Below the pieces are notes generated by a model, which was not told the DNA's origin, did not search any database, and saw nothing but the letters and a program-made list of their open reading frames with translations. A DNA stretch of 64,000 bases from Pseudopithomyces maydicus. Lineage: Eukaryota; Ascomycota; Dothideomycetes; Pleosporales; Didymosphaeriaceae. Location: contig JANTUC010000018.1 of assembly GCA_026873275.1 (NCBI GenBank), positions 950,001 through 1,014,000 on the forward strand, given 5' to 3'. Made by a program: the position numbers and the translations under genes. Below, piece after piece: positions 22,776 through 35,765 of the stretch; position 1 is the first letter of the stretch, and each line of letters begins with the position of its first letter.

Positions 22776-23567
22776 GGTCAGGGAAAGCCGTGAGCCGGTC
22801 GAGGAGGCGGTGGTGGGCGGAGAGGTCGGCGGCGAGGTGTCTTCGGACTGAACACGGCGACTGTGCAGCTTTGGGAGCTGGTGTTGACACAGTCGAAGCT
22901 CCGGTTCGTGATGAGGCGTCGCCAAGCGTGTGGCTTAAGAGATTGCGTCAGAGCTTATCGTTGGCGGGGTACGTTCGGGGTAGGCGAATTCAGGGATGCA
23001 GGCGTCTTCAGGATGCTCTCGAGGATCGAAACCGGAAAAGAAAAAGACAGAGCAAGTCAAGGCAGCAGCATCTGGTTATCACGGCCATCTTCTTCACTAG
23101 ACTACCAGCCTGCACGTCTTGAAACGCTGCAAGGGTGCATGGGAGCGGTGAAACTCGAGCCAATCATTCGAACCACGAATCGTCAGGGACCCTTTTCATT
23201 TGCACCCGCTGCCCCAGGGGGCGCGTAGCACGGGACTGGCCGACTGCCCAGGTGCACCATGCACACCACCCGCCGTTGATCTGCAGCTGCTATCCATCGC
23301 AAACCACCTGCTGTGCTCAAGCTAGGTACCCAACTGTATTGGCAACCTTCTACGCGTGCCTGCAGTACGCCGTCGTGACAACTCCATGTGATCCGAACCG
23401 TCCCGAGGTCATGTTAGTCGCAAATACACTTGCCACCCTGCCTACACGCCTGATCAGACGGGCCCAACTCTTTGCTCATATCGTGCCAACATGAAGCCAA
23501 AAAAAGGCTTCTCGCCTAAGTAGGGCGCCCGCTCATGCTTTATGCTAGTTGCCCCGACATCGCTTGA
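22776..23567. other. Promoter region of the oxysterol-binding gene
   Basis: About 790 bp upstream of the oxysterol-binding gene and downstream of PalB, both on the minus strand. Open frames here are shadows. No element named. Confidence 0.4.
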
Positions 23568-26500
23568 CTACGTCCTGTCCCGCCAGACTCCAACGCTGCA
23601 AGCGTTCGGCACATCGGTATACAAATCTACATCGTACCACTCCTCCACAGGACCTCCAGGACCGGAAAGCCGGTCCAAGACCAGATTCAAAGTCCTGTCG
23701 GGGTACATTTCAGGATCGATGTCAACCGACTCTGTGCGGATTGTTACCGCGTCTGAGTACCGCCCCTGCTCACTGCTGATAACAAACTTCCGCTCAGGGC
23801 CCCTTCCGTGTTCTACGCTAAAGCGCAGTGGACTACGGCTGATGCGCGGTACACCTGACGCACGTGGAGTCGTTCTTTTCGAGAAGTGAACCACGATTGT
23901 GTAGCATGCCAGACGTCGGATGAGAATCGGAGCTATGACCTCGTTGACATCAGGTCTGAAGCACACAGGCGCGAGTCGGTTCAGTATGAGGCCTGCACCG
24001 TCCCGTGGAATCGGCTCTAGTATCACCTCTTCCGTGCTATCGACTCTCAGTGTATAGTCGCCCGTCTGCCCAGCCTCGAAGAGTGAGCAGACGATCGTAT
24101 ACATCCCAGGCTCCAGAGTTTTGGTTTCGGTGAAAACACAACGCGCACGGTGATCCCCAGTGTCTGCAAGCACGTCCCTGCTGTTCAATCGGTATATACG
24201 TTTTCCGTATCCTAGAGTGAGCTTTGCATGCAACGCATTCTTTTCATCGGTGCTAGTGAGAAGTATAGCCAGCCGTGCACGTTTCTTCACGTGAAGTGAA
24301 TACTGCGGATTCTGAAAGTACTGGGCAGAGCCTGTCCCTCCACCAGCTGTCTGCTTGGTCCAGTCACCAGTGACCGTCTTTGATATAGGGTACTTGGGGG
24401 TTGCAGGCTCCAGCTCGATTCTCGAGTTGGAGAATGCTGAGAGGGAGAACGTATACGTTGATGTAGGCAACTCCTCCTGGTCTATCACAACCGTATAAGG
24501 AGAATTGGCGTCTGCATCCCAACGCAACAAGCATTGTGGTGTTGTGACATAGTCGCTACGCTCGAGACATGCGTCTTTGATATAAAGACGGTTGCCCTTG
24601 CCCGGACAAACGAAGATGCTTATATACCCCTTTGGGGCATCGTCGGATGTGTCGACCAGCGTATTCGGTTCCTCTTCGCTATCACTAGATGTCGCACGGA
24701 GATGTCGGCTCAGTAGAAACCATACAGGACTTGCGTCTTGCGAATGAAACAGGAACTGTGGATACGATACGATGCACCTATTCTCCTCCTCGACAGATCC
24801 ATCAATTGACCATTCAAAATGGATATCCTGCCGGTAACGGAACAAGCCTGGGTTCCAATTCAAGTATAGGCTCTCAAAATGCCTGATCACCTGTTCCAAT
24901 CCAATCCAAAATGTGGTGGGGAAGCGCCGATCCGGAGTAGGCTTTGTATCGCGGTGATAGATCGCCAGACCATCTTTCGAGCTGTCACTTGTGGTAGACA
25001 AGGCATCAAGCTGTTCTGTTGAAGGGCGTGGACCGAGCCAGCCCCTGCCTTCAACCCAAGGATTTTTACAAGAAGTAGCCGATCGGATTCTGTCTCTTTG
25101 ATGTCTAACACAACGTAGCTGTGCTGACCTTCCAGTCCGAGCTCACGTTCTTGCCTGGCGGTCATTTGTCCCGTTCCAAGTGTGGCGAGAACGTCTCCAA
25201 AAGTGAAGGCTTTGTAAAGTCGGCTCCAAAGCTGGTCAGGTACAATATCGGTCCTAAGATTTTTAGAAAACACTCGCATAACAACACATGTAAACTTACT
25301 CTTGCAGGTGTATCTGCTCGGGGATCCAACCAGTGAGTGTCCATAGATCACTGCACGAATTACTGCCTGGAAAATCATATCCACCGTGAATAGACAAATA
25401 AGCTTTTTCAAGAAGAGCTGGCCATAAAAGTGCTGGCTGACGTCTATCCACAACGTGAAGCGCGCGCGTTTTTGATAGTGGGAGGCGATCGTCAATCGTC
25501 ACCTTCCTCCAACAACCATTGAAGTTCAAACGAACAATGTATTTGCCATTGGAAGATATGACCGGCTTTCCCAAGTTGCGATCATATGGATATAGCTTAG
25601 TCGAGAGAATCTTTTTTCTTATTAGTGGCACCAGGTCGAAGGGCTTTGTGGTTAGCATACCTTTTCATGTCCGCGCTCATGTCGAGCAATAGCTGCACAA
25701 AGACTGGCGACAACAGAGCAATCTGTTGCTGCATCCTGGACCAAGTCAATGGGTCGAGAAGACGACATCATAGGCTTATCACCAGCCCCAGCATCACGTT
25801 GCGGTATAGCGTCTTCAGCACGAACCCAGGCCACGAAATGTTGCTGCTGCTGAGGAGACAAGGTCAGGTCACGGCGTTGGCTGTCTGGTCAGTGTCCATC
25901 CCTCAATTCTGCCAGCACTGGAGGGTGTATTCGCGAACAGAAAAAAATGGAAATGATATACTTACGTATAAATACCAGTCAAATGCAAGGAAAATTCGTC
26001 GGCAGATGGACTCTTGTTCCACGGTGGGCACTTTACGTCATTTACAATTGATGCCTTCAGGAGTATGATCTCCTCTTTGGTTGTTCGTTTCCGTGATGAA
26101 AGCGGCTCACGAAGTGTCCGTACGTGTGAGATCTGAGGCTGGGTGGGTGTTTCTTTCAATGTAGCATGTGCAAATCGAGCGTTTAAGTCATCTTGAGCCG
26201 CTGGATCCACCTGCGACTCAGAACTGCTCCGACTATGGCCCATTCGAATATCGTCGTCGTCGGATTTGTCATGAAGAAGCAGGTCTATATTTGGGGTCCA
26301 TTGAACAATCCCGCCTATCGTTTGTGTCGAGTGTGACTCAAGTTGGGATCGGGTCGCTTCTGCGTTGTTGGCTCCAGGGCGACTTGTGCCTGTCATGCTT
26401 GCCGTATCCGCACTGCTGGTCTGGGTGTTGGTCTTCACAGTATCATTTCCGCCGGGAATGGATGCCGAAGATTTCAAAGGGGCCCACGTATTGTCTTTTG

Positions 26501-26792
26501 CAGACCGCGCAACATCCGCAGCATGATTGAAGCGTTGGGTCAACAGCTTCTTCTCGTTTGGATCCACCGTCAACTTCACGGCTTTATACAAGTTCTCCGC
26601 CGCAGCAAAGGCATGCTTGAGAGCTTCATCACTGGTAGCTGCTGTCTGAAGCTGCGACTCATGCTTCTGTACACAATGTAAGTCTCAAATGCCATGTCAT
26701 TCTATGTCGATTTAATCTCAAACTGCCGTGCCAGTGTCACATACGCTAGCGGCATCTTTCAGGGCCTTCAATTGGGCCGCCCGGTCCGCCAT
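23568..26792 (-). CDS. palB: Calpain-like cysteine protease PalB/Rim13 (one frame break)
   Basis: Protease of the ambient-pH pathway that processes the PacC/Rim101 transcription factor at endosomal ESCRT sites. Five exons: 26792-26745, 26666-25966, 25880-25661, 25610-25300 and 25253-23568. The start is the MADRAAQLKALKDAAS segment of an N-terminal MIT domain. The catalytic Cys is in TDCSVVAS near residue 304, and the His in EGQHSYVV near 471. The third residue is Asn in the KNPWVEGRGW block near 491. Two C-terminal C2-like (PBH) regions follow and the protein ends at 23568. The frame breaks inside the NPW block: the run of five T (five A on the coding strand) at 25063-25067 is one base short of what the conserved block requires. 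With one base restored the protein would be 988 aa. Divergent from the carrier gene. Confidence 0.88.
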
Positions 26793-27612
26793 ATCTCGGG
26801 GCGCAAGTGTACCGCTGATTGCTCTGTGTCCGGGCAGAGCTCGGCGGAACTGGCTTCTGCTTTTGCTGTAAACAGACCTGGGGTAGCGCACTCAGGGTAG
26901 AGGGTGCGGGTAGTCTGGTTTGCTCTTTCACTGGTCCAAACGGCTCCCTGGCAGCGTACGATCAGGTCGTCGCCCAAGAACAGTGCGACTGTGGAACGCC
27001 GGGATGGAAAGCAGCAGTTGTTGTTACGGTTGTGAAGCGCTGGTTTATGGGCAACTACGCTAAGTACTGGGACGACGAACGACACGTGACTTCCCAATCA
27101 GGTGTTAGTGTGGCTAGTATTTGGCAAGAAGGACCGTCGCCATTTTCACACACTGCAGTAGGTATGTAGACCGGGCCTACGGAGAACACAGTCGCCTAGC
27201 AAGCAGCCTATGCAGTCTAGCGGAGAACAAAGGACAGGACAAGAACCGGAGTAGAGGAGTTGCAACGCACAGACCGTCCCATGTCATTTCGACTGCCGCC
27301 TTTGTGAACCTCGGCCCAGCTCGGATCTTGTCAGCCATGGAGAAGAGCTGCTGCATGCCGATCGATTGCGAACGCGTCCATACTAGAGTGTGGCATCCGT
27401 CTCTCCGCAGGTCGACCTCTCCGCTTCCAACTTCTTGCTTAGCCTCCAGGATACAGTGTCGTCGCCGTGGTCATGAGATAGGGAGGCCGCATCCATATAC
27501 AAAGATACCCCACAACCCCGGTCGCACCAACTGCCGCCGCTAAGTCGTCGCCGTTGCACATCGTCATACCGCTTTGCGACTCTTGCCAACACCCAAAGTC
27601 GACAACACCACC
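26793..27612. other. Divergent promoter region, PalB / peroxisomal carrier
   Basis: About 820 bp between two divergent start codons. The + strand frame at 27121-27543 has no coding character. No element assigned. Confidence 0.4.
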
Positions 27613-28729
27613 ATGGCCGGCGCGTCCAAGCTCGAGAAGCTGCCGCCATGGGGCAACGCGGTGGCTGGTTCTGCAGGTGCTGTTCTTGCGAATGCGCTGG
27701 TCTATCCGCTAGACATGTGAGTTCCCTCTGCCAGCTATCAGAAAGCCCACTGACTGACCACCATGGCAGTGTGAAGACGAAGTTGCAAGTCCAGATCAAG
27801 CGCGCGCCCTCGTATGCAGAAGCCGTAGCGAACCCCGCTGACGAGGAGCATTACACCTCCACCATGGATGCCATCTCCAAGATCGTAAAGGCGGAAGGAG
27901 TCTCAGGACTGTATGCAGGCATGACGGGCTCTTTGATTGGTGTTGCGTCGACCAACTTCGCCTACTTCTACTGGTATACCATCGTCCGCACTCTGTACCT
28001 GCAGTATTCCACAGCCCCGGGAACGGCTGCCGAGCTGTCTCTTGGAGCTGTCGCCGGAGCCGTCGCACAGCTATTCACCATCCCCGTGGCTGTCGTAACG
28101 ACACGGCAGCAGACAACAAGCAGACATGAGCGAAAGGGTCTCCTAGCCACAGGCAAGGAGGTCATAGACAGCGAAGACGGCTGGACTGGACTCTGGAGAG
28201 GACTGAAGGCAAGCTTGGTACTTGTGGTAAACCCTGCCATCACCTATGGCGCCTACCAGCGACTGAAGGAGAGTTTGTTCCCAGGAAGGACCGCTCTCAA
28301 GCCTTGGGAAGCTTTCGGTACGCATTGGCCTTGGTAGCGCAACTTCATAGCTGACTTTCTGTTATAGTCTTAGGTGCCATGTCAAAAGCCCTTGCCACGA
28401 TTGCGACGCAACCGCTCATTGTTGCCAAAGTCGGTCTGCAGTCGAAGCCGCCGCCAGCAAGGAACGGAAAACCCTTCAAAAGCTTCATTGAAGTGATGAA
28501 TTACATCATTGAACACGAAGGTCTACTGGGCCTCTTCAAGGGCATTGGTCCCCAGATCCTGAAAGGTCTACTTGTCCAGGGCTTCTTGATGATGACCAAA
28601 GAGCGCATCGAGCTCTCCTTTATTCTTTTGTTCAGATATCTCCGCCAAGTACGCGCCGAAAAGCTTCAGAAGCTTGCCAATATCGCCGCCGAAAAGGCAC
28701 AGCAGAGTAGGCCTGTCTTGATGAAGTAA
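27613..28729 (+). CDS. Peroxisomal adenine nucleotide carrier (Pmp47/Ant1 type)
   Basis: Mitochondrial-carrier-family transporter, most like the peroxisomal ATP carrier that supplies ATP for fatty-acid activation. Three exons, 27613-27716, 27770-28317 and 28368-28729 (introns 53 and 50 nt with CTGAC branch sites), give 337 aa. Three carrier repeats are visible: PLDIVKTKLQVQ (rebuilt by splicing), PVAVVTTRQQ and PLIVAKVGLQ. Other marks are GLYAGMTGSLIGVASTNFAYFYWY and GLWRGLKASLVLVVNPAITYGAYQRLK. The C-terminus is basic and coiled-coil-like. Pmp47-type members are recognised by the NPAITYG..QRLK region; peroxisomal location is inferred from family. Complete, no anomalies. Confidence 0.88.
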
Positions 28730-29070
28730 ATAAGTTCCACGGCGCATTGCATTCTCCTCTGCTTCTGTGTACATTGCGTTTAGAGCTTTTCGCTTCTTTC
28801 TTGGTAGGCGCATGGGTGGTTAGCATCTCGATTACATATGAATGTAAGATCTCTCATGACTAGAAACTGAATGCATGATTTCGCTGGTAATGAAAGGGTG
28901 CATGAGTTACTATCATGAAAATGAAGCATTTGAATTAGAGCTGCTATACCATCGCTGTGCATTACGACCGGAGAAGCAAGAGAACTCCAAAAGGTCGAAT
29001 ACAAGAACACTCGCAGATATCAACAGGTACGCTTGTTCGCGGACCTTCTCCCCGCTATAGGCGTCCAACA
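28730..29070. other. Convergent 3' spacer
   Basis: A 341-bp spacer between the carrier and the next minus-strand gene; presumably 3' UTRs. Confidence 0.4.
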
Positions 29071-30451
29071 TCAGCGTCTATGAGGATGAGTGCCGAACTT
29101 CACTGCCTGCTCGAGCACCCAATCCGCAGGTTTTCCTGCCCGCAAGGCCTCCTGGCGTTTCTCGAGCGACAGATCCTCGTCCATCGCCCGCGCAATCTCT
29201 TCATTAATCTTTGCTTTATCCTCAGACAATTTGGTTTGCTTTGTGCGAAGAGCCTGACGTTGGTCGGCGAGTCTCTGATGACTCACCCACAGATTGAAGT
29301 TGTCTTCATCTTCGTCATTCTCGGGAGCGGAACGCCCGTTGTCATTCTCAGGAACAGAACGTCTGCTGTCGATACGGGAAGTTGGAGCCCTCGGCGGGAG
29401 TGCCGAAGGTCGGGTGGCCGACTTGGTTGTCATCGTCATGTTCCTCTCCTCTTTTACTCGTGCCGATCGCCTGGGTGTTTTTTGTGGATTATGTGGTGGA
29501 GCAACGGCAAGGGTGCTGTTTGAGGGCTTTGGTGGAACTGGCTGCCGAGTAGCCCCCATAGAGGCAATCGCACTTGGAAGGCGACTTGGTCTCTGAATGT
29601 CTGGAACAGCTAACGCTCCTATGACATCGTAAGCAACATTCATTGTCACAAAACGATTTAATACTTACCACCTTGCCTGTCGTAGTTTTTGCCTATCTCC
29701 TTCAACGCGGCGACCAGTTTAACAAGCATCCAGTCTCCCAGTGGTCGATCACACTTGCGCGTTTCCCGGTAAATGTATCGCACAAGAGTGACGAGATGCT
29801 CCTTTCCCCTTCCGCCAAAGCCACTCTCTTGAAAGACTCGAAATGGATACATCAGGTGGATCAAGCTGATGTCCTTTATGAACGAAACTCTGTTTGTACG
29901 TGTGTAGTAGACGTAGAAGATTACGCTTTCGCCCCTAGCATTGAACACCAAGTGTGCCCATGATTGCTCGCCGCTTTCCTCGCCGAGGAAGAGGGCCTCT
30001 GCCAAGGAGTTGGGAATATCTTCCTGGACCGGGTCAAAAGTGTAATCCTCGTTCAAAGGGAGATTGCCGAGAAGATCATATTCTTCATTTGCGGCATGTG
30101 TGTCCACAAACTCATGGATCTCGGCAAGATAAGGCGGTATATCGGTGTCGTCGCCATCGCTGTTATCGTCGATCGGAGCTGCGGTGGCAGTGAGATCAGG
30201 AAGTGTAGTAGCACTTCCTATCCCAGAGGCAGAGTTGTTCTTGGAGTCGAAGCTAGACTCCAGAACATTCCTCGACCGGTGTCCTCCATTCCGTGTCAAT
30301 TAGGCAGGTTTATATTCAAATCGATCCATTTACCATATTTTCCCGAATTGCCAGAAGCAGTTGCCAATGACGCTTTTTGTGCAATCCGGCTGCTCGTGCG
30401 GCGCATGGTTGGCGCGGGGTGTTTACTGCGTGCAGAGTTGTTGTTGTTCAT
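29071..30451 (-). CDS. Conserved-looking protein of unknown function with C-terminal coiled coil
   Basis: No family recognised. Three exons, 30451-30334, 30283-29669 and 29618-29071 (two introns near 50 nt; the second is GTAAGT..TAG), give 426 aa in a single frame. The first exon starts MNNNN and carries a basic patch; the start was chosen because the downstream frame has no ATG and is closed by a stop just upstream. Residues ~45-100 are Ser/Asp-rich. A folded block (~105-235) includes WAHLVFNARGESVIFYVYY, IHLMYPFRVF and LGDWMLVKLVAALKEIG. A Pro/Arg/Ser linker follows, then an acidic DEDEDNFNLW segment, then an ~80-residue helical region rich in Gln, Lys and Glu. The middle block looks like a real domain. 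Function unknown. Convergent with the carrier gene. Confidence 0.68.
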
Positions 30452-31505
30452 ATATATGACAGTGTGTCACACAGAATCGCCGTCGCCGGGCTGTAGAATT
30501 TGATCTTGTGTGTAAGCTTTTCGAGCCGCGAGGCATGTAACATGAAGAGATAAGACGAGCTGCATAGGTTTTCCGCTTATAAACAAACGTGCAGTTAGTG
30601 TCTAGCGATATTAGGTTAGCGCCGTTTTGATGTGAATTGGGCGACGCGTGACCGTGGCTGAGTTAACCGCAACAGGGGCGCTGACAACTTTGAAAGCATC
30701 ATTCGCATTACTTTTCCAGAATCTCTATGGGTGCCTCCTCTAGTTGGAGTATATATCAAGTGAAGGCATTGAAAATCCAGTATCGACTCCCGTAGGTATG
30801 GAAGCCCCAAAGGGAAATCAGTTTGGTGTGCCTTATCAGTGGGATTGCTATATCTTTTGTACACTTAGATAAATATAAACCACTGGAATAAAATAGCTTT
30901 GTACTGTTTGTGCGTAGTTGCGATATTGTAGTCCAGTCAAGCGCACGTATCTACAATAAGCGAAGAAAGGTTGGAACAACCTGATGGCGTAGTAAACCGC
31001 AGTATATTACGGGATTTTAAGATAATTGCGGCTCATCTCTCATTTGAACAGCTAACTCCAACTCATAATGAAGTAGTATTCACGAGGAGTGTTGGCCACA
31101 CAAAAAGTCACCGCAAGTAACAGTCGTGCTGGTGCATAATATCAATTACGAAACACTTGGGTTCTAACTAAACAGCCTCGAGCTTTCAATTCAAAACTTC
31201 AGCCACACTTTCATACGTGTCGGGCGGGATATCGCAGGATCCAATAGAGAATAGCATCCCTTATCGTTCAACTCAATTGTCGTGGTCAGCTTGGACACAT
31301 TGAGAGACGAAGATATCGTAGACAAGCATGGAATCGTCATTGATATGGTTTTATTGAAGCATTTGTAAGGTACTCATGATCCGCTGTAGCGTCGGTCTTC
31401 CCCCAAACCCTCTACAAGTTTATTAATTTCCCAAGCAAACGCCATTGTGTATGCACGCTATACCCGTACGCCCACCAGTTTCTCTGTGAACAAGGGTTGC
31501 ATAGA
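30452..31505. other. Intergenic
   Basis: About 1.05 kb between two minus-strand genes: promoter of the unknown coiled-coil gene and 3' region of the histidine kinase. No coding frame or repeat supported. Confidence 0.4.
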
Positions 31506-34500
31506 TTACCTTGCCCCAAAAATGCGCCTGATGTCCCCAAACTTCACTGGTTTCACAAGATACATGTCCATCCCTGCGTCTACCGCATCCTGCTGGTCTT
31601 GTGCGCTTGCAAGCCCGGTCAACGCTACAATAGTACTTGGCGGCAATCCGTGTTCCTCTTCAAATTGCCTGATTTTCCTAGTGGAATCCAAGCCCCCCAT
31701 TACGGGCATACTCAAATCCATAAGTACAAAATCGAAAGGTCTTGATGGCGGAGTAGTAGAGATTGCTTCATTCTTGAACTTCTCGAACGCTTGCAAGCCG
31801 TTGACGGCTTCCGCATAACGGAGATTCTGGCGTTGCGCGAAAACAACGAGGAGTTTCAGGTTGATGGCATTATCGTCGACGAGAAGGACACGTGGAGTGA
31901 AATACTCGCTAGGACCTTCGCTGGCGGGTGTATCCACAATTTGGCCGTGTGCTGAGATTTCTTCAATACCCGTAGGCATACTCGAGGCAATGAGTGGGGA
32001 GTGCGCAGCAGCCATAGCGTACGAGACCTGGCTGCTAGGGACGATATCGCTGACGCTGCGGTGTACAGTGAGCATTGGAGAGTCGGGCAATTGTAGCTCA
32101 TTCGGATTCTTATGGTCATGCTTAGTGCGGACATCTAGCCGTTCAACAGGCTGCGAAGCGCGATGGAGGCCGTCCAATAGCAATTTGGTAAGTCTTCGTG
32201 GGCCGCATGGCTGGGCGACAACTTCTACTACCCATCCGCGTAATGGAAATTCTTCCCGAAGGCGATTCTGTACAGGTGTGAGCAATTTTGGTGCCTTGTG
32301 GCGAACGAGGCAGGGGAATTAGCGTTAACATGAAACTTACCTCTGTAAATGACTTTTCCGTGGCATCTGTACAAATACAGACAACGACCAACGGCGATTT
32401 CTGAGTCTCTTTGGAGCTTGCATTTCTCAGCATACTCAGTAAGGTGTCCGGCTCAGTAATCAGGAAATCCGGCTGTTTCTCGCAGTCGAAGGTTTCAAAA
32501 GCATTGATGTTTAGATTTTGACATGCCTTGACCATACTCGCACGCAGCTTCTCACCAGCGCCCCCGAGACTGATCTCTGGAAATATCATACTAGCAGATT
32601 TGTTACTCAACCCCGGCGGTTTCTCCAACAAGGTTTGGTGAGTCCGGGCATCCTCGGGCTTCCCAGCGGGAAGTTTCAAAGTAATGGAAATCTTTGTGCC
32701 CACGTTAACTGTACTTTCCACGCTGACTTCTCCTCGCAACGACTCTACGATTTGCTTCACAATGCTAAGCCCCAACCCAGTACCATTCGAGAAAGGGTCT
32801 TCTTGACTAAAGGCCGAAAATAGCCTTGTACTTTGGAATTCTGTAGACATTCCCTTTCCGGAATCCTCTACTGTTAGGGTGAACTCGCAGAATTGTGGAG
32901 TGGACTTCTCCTTGTCCTGCTCAAGGGTCACTGAGATGAAGCCGGCCTCAGTGTATTTCAAGGCGTTGCCCAAGAGGTTCATGACAACTCTACGCAGAGC
33001 TCCTGGTTGCGATTTGATTGTCCATTGCACGAACGGTGCTACGGATAGGGCCACGACGACGCGGTCCTTTGTGCGAACACCTGAGTATCCTACATCTCCA
33101 GCGTTTGCACTGGCATCGCTATTCGCTCTTGAGCGAATGCCTTGATCATGGAAAGTGGCATTGTGTATATCGTGTGATTTTCTGAAAACGTGACCCGCAC
33201 AGACTGTATCACAGACTTCTTCCACAAGCTGGGACAGATTGAAAACTGTTGTTACCCCTAGAATGGAGTTGTCTGCCGGGCCTTTTCTACGTTTCCCACC
33301 AAGTTGCTTCCGCCTTGCGCTCGCACTACGAAGCTTGTTGATCTTGGCGTAATCTAGGACATGGTCGATTGTATCGAGAAGCGTTCTCCCGCATGTTTCG
33401 ATGGAGCTAACGAGCGACTGTTGGTAGGGCGATGATATGCTGTCACGCAAAAACTCGACGGAACCTAATATGCCATGCAAAGGTGACCGCAATTCGTGTG
33501 AGATGGATGCAATGAAAGTTGTCTTGGCGCGGTCCGACCTCTGAGCGTTCCAACGCGCAAGTTCACTTGTGATGGTGTTTCCGAATGCTTTTAGGTAGGG
33601 AAGCTCAGTTTCCGAGTTCATAAGCCTGCCAGTCGCCATAGTCCAAATAAAGCCTCCGGCCACCCATTTTTCGGAGGAAGGATCCCACAACGGCAGGAAT
33701 ATCAGACTTCTTACGTTGGGGAGAACCCTGAGCAGCTCTGTTGGAACAAACCGATCTTTTCTGGACCGAGACTTCCGCATTGTGGTAGTTGCTTGGACCG
33801 TCTTGTCAGATTGTTCGGCTTCCGATCTCTCCGACTTTTCATCACTCGAATTGATCCCAATCCCCTGCTCGTCAAAATTGAAGAATTTGCCTTGAGGATA
33901 GCGGGTAATATAACGCTCCATGCTGTCTTCAGTGAAGAGGAAATCTTCCTTTGACACACCGGTTTGAGAACGTAGAGAGAGACCAACAAGAGGGCAAGGA
34001 TGGCTCGGAATGGACGAAGCTTCGGCAGATTGTTCTGTGTGTGCTGTTGATCTGTCTTTCGCTTTCCTTTTCTTCTTTATGGTGGTGGCGGAACCGGCCG
34101 TGGTGGAAGAATAGTCGTCGCTGCTGGCATTGGGAGTGGCAGTAACATCGTCAAACAGAGGATTGCTGCTATTGGCTTGTGAGGTATCGAAAAAGACAAC
34201 GCCGTCGGCGCGGGTCGACTGACGTATTATGCGTGCAGCTCGTTGGAAAATACGGAACTTATCGCCATCACTGTCATTGCCGGGTTTGGGCTGCGGCTGA
34301 GACTCCTTGCTTACGGGCGTAGCATTTTCCGATGGTCCTTCATCACCCATGGCTTCGAGGCGAGCATTTTCGGTCTGTTTCTCCAGGGTGGTCTGACGAG
34401 TGGAGGAGCTGGTCCGGGTATCCTGGGCGCACGATCGTTCGATGAAATCAGTCAAGCCGCGAACCATGCGCTCTCCTTTGTTGCGGTCGTCGCTCTCTTT

Positions 34501-35247
34501 GGCCAGCTCGAGATGCTCCATGACGGCAGCAGATATGTCCTCCATGAAGCATAGCTCGGCTGCACTCAAGCCGTCTCGAGGACGATCGTCGGAAACGGCG
34601 AAGACGCCTATACGGTAGCCGGCCTTTGTGGTGATTGGGACGCCGGCATAGAAGCGGACGCCAGGCTCGCTCATGACATACTCCTTGTCGGAGACGCGGG
34701 GGTCGAGACGGCAGTCTGGAATGACACAAGCATCTGCACAGTAGGTCGAGCCATCTTGGCGGGAGACTGTGTAGGTGGAGGTGAAGGTATTGTGGCAAAC
34801 GGCCTCGTCGCGGGCAATGATTGCATGGCCGAGCCACATCTCGTCGCCGTCATCTGTGCTCTGGTCGGAGAGCGAGAGGCTCCGTGTGGCTTCGGCGAGG
34901 ATGTACTGGCGGGTCGAGTCAATCAGCGAGACCATAGCACGCTTGACATCCAGGCGGAGGACGATGAGCTGGGCAAAGGCGGTCAGGCTCTTGTCGATGG
35001 AGCCTTTGGCGCGGTAGCCCTTGTATATGAGCTCCCTGGCCTCTCCATCGGAGTCTTCAGCGAGGTCTTGGGCAGCGTCGACCTAGACATGAGTCAATCT
35101 CGGCATGGTTTTGGAGGCGACGAGGGGGTGTTGTCGGTACCCATGGCTGGTAGTATCTGCACGATGTCAGTTTTGTAAGGTTCGCGGAGGAGGGGCGCTC
35201 TCGTACCTTTGCAGATCGCGCTGGCGCGCAGCCTCAGAGTACAGCAT
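31506..35247 (-). CDS. Hybrid histidine kinase with GAF and receiver domains
   Basis: Phosphorelay sensor expected to signal through an HPt protein to response regulators. Four exons: 35247-35207, 35156-35141, 35082-32341 and 32294-31506, giving 1195 aa. The second exon is only 16 nt, yet its phases fit exactly and rebuild QRYYQPW. Domains: N-terminal helical segment, GAF domain (about 60-220, GVRFYAGVPITTKAGYRIGVF) and a low-complexity linker. A second GAF-like part (RSLIFLPLWDPSSEKWVAGGF) follows. HisKA has phospho-acceptor His near 548 in ISHELRSPLHGIL. HATPase has N box NLLGNALKYTEAG and G boxes DSGKGM and GTGLGLSIV. The receiver has VLLVDDNAINLKLL and phospho-acceptor Asp in VLMDLSMPV near 1126, plus the conserved Lys in LVKPVKF. 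No transmembrane segment, so probably cytosolic. The precise fungal group was not assigned. Confidence 0.92.
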
Positions 35248-35700
35248 GGCAGACTATCATGAACGCGCCGGGCTGGACATTACGGCGGTCGAGTTTGCAC
35301 AGGCGGGCGGGCGCGGGAGGAGTCTGGATCGGTGCCCCACTGGGAGGTGATTTCGCTGCACCGTCACGGCTCGTCCCAGGACGGGTAGCGTGGCATGGGA
35401 TCCCGCGTGCTATCGGCTGGTGGCGCAGGCCAACGGTGAGGGGCGGGCATCGAGATCGGGGACGCGCAGGTCAAACGGCAGACAGCAGCAGCAGCAGCAG
35501 CAGAGACAGCCGTTTCGAGACAGGCCCGCAAGTAAGTACTTACGTAGCGCGAGTGTCGATCGCATCCGTCGCTGCGTAAGTACGTCCGCGTCCGCCCCCC
35601 ACATCCACTGCGACCCGAGGCCAGCCAGCCAGCGACACTCGAGCGGGAGGACACCAGCCACAGACGAGACGGATGGATTGCAAGGCACCAGCCACAGGAC

Positions 35701-35730
35701 AGGGGAGGGCAGGGGAGGGCAGGGGAGGGT
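35701..35730 (+). repeat. 10-bp G-rich repeat with G-quadruplex potential
   Basis: Three tandem copies of AGGGGAGGGC (last copy ends in T) give six runs of three or four G separated by one to two bases. This matches the classic G-quadruplex pattern on the + strand. It sits in the divergent promoter of the histidine kinase and eIF2A. Confidence 0.8.
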
Positions 35731-35765
35731 CATCAGCCATATGCAGACCACCATCCATCAGCGGC

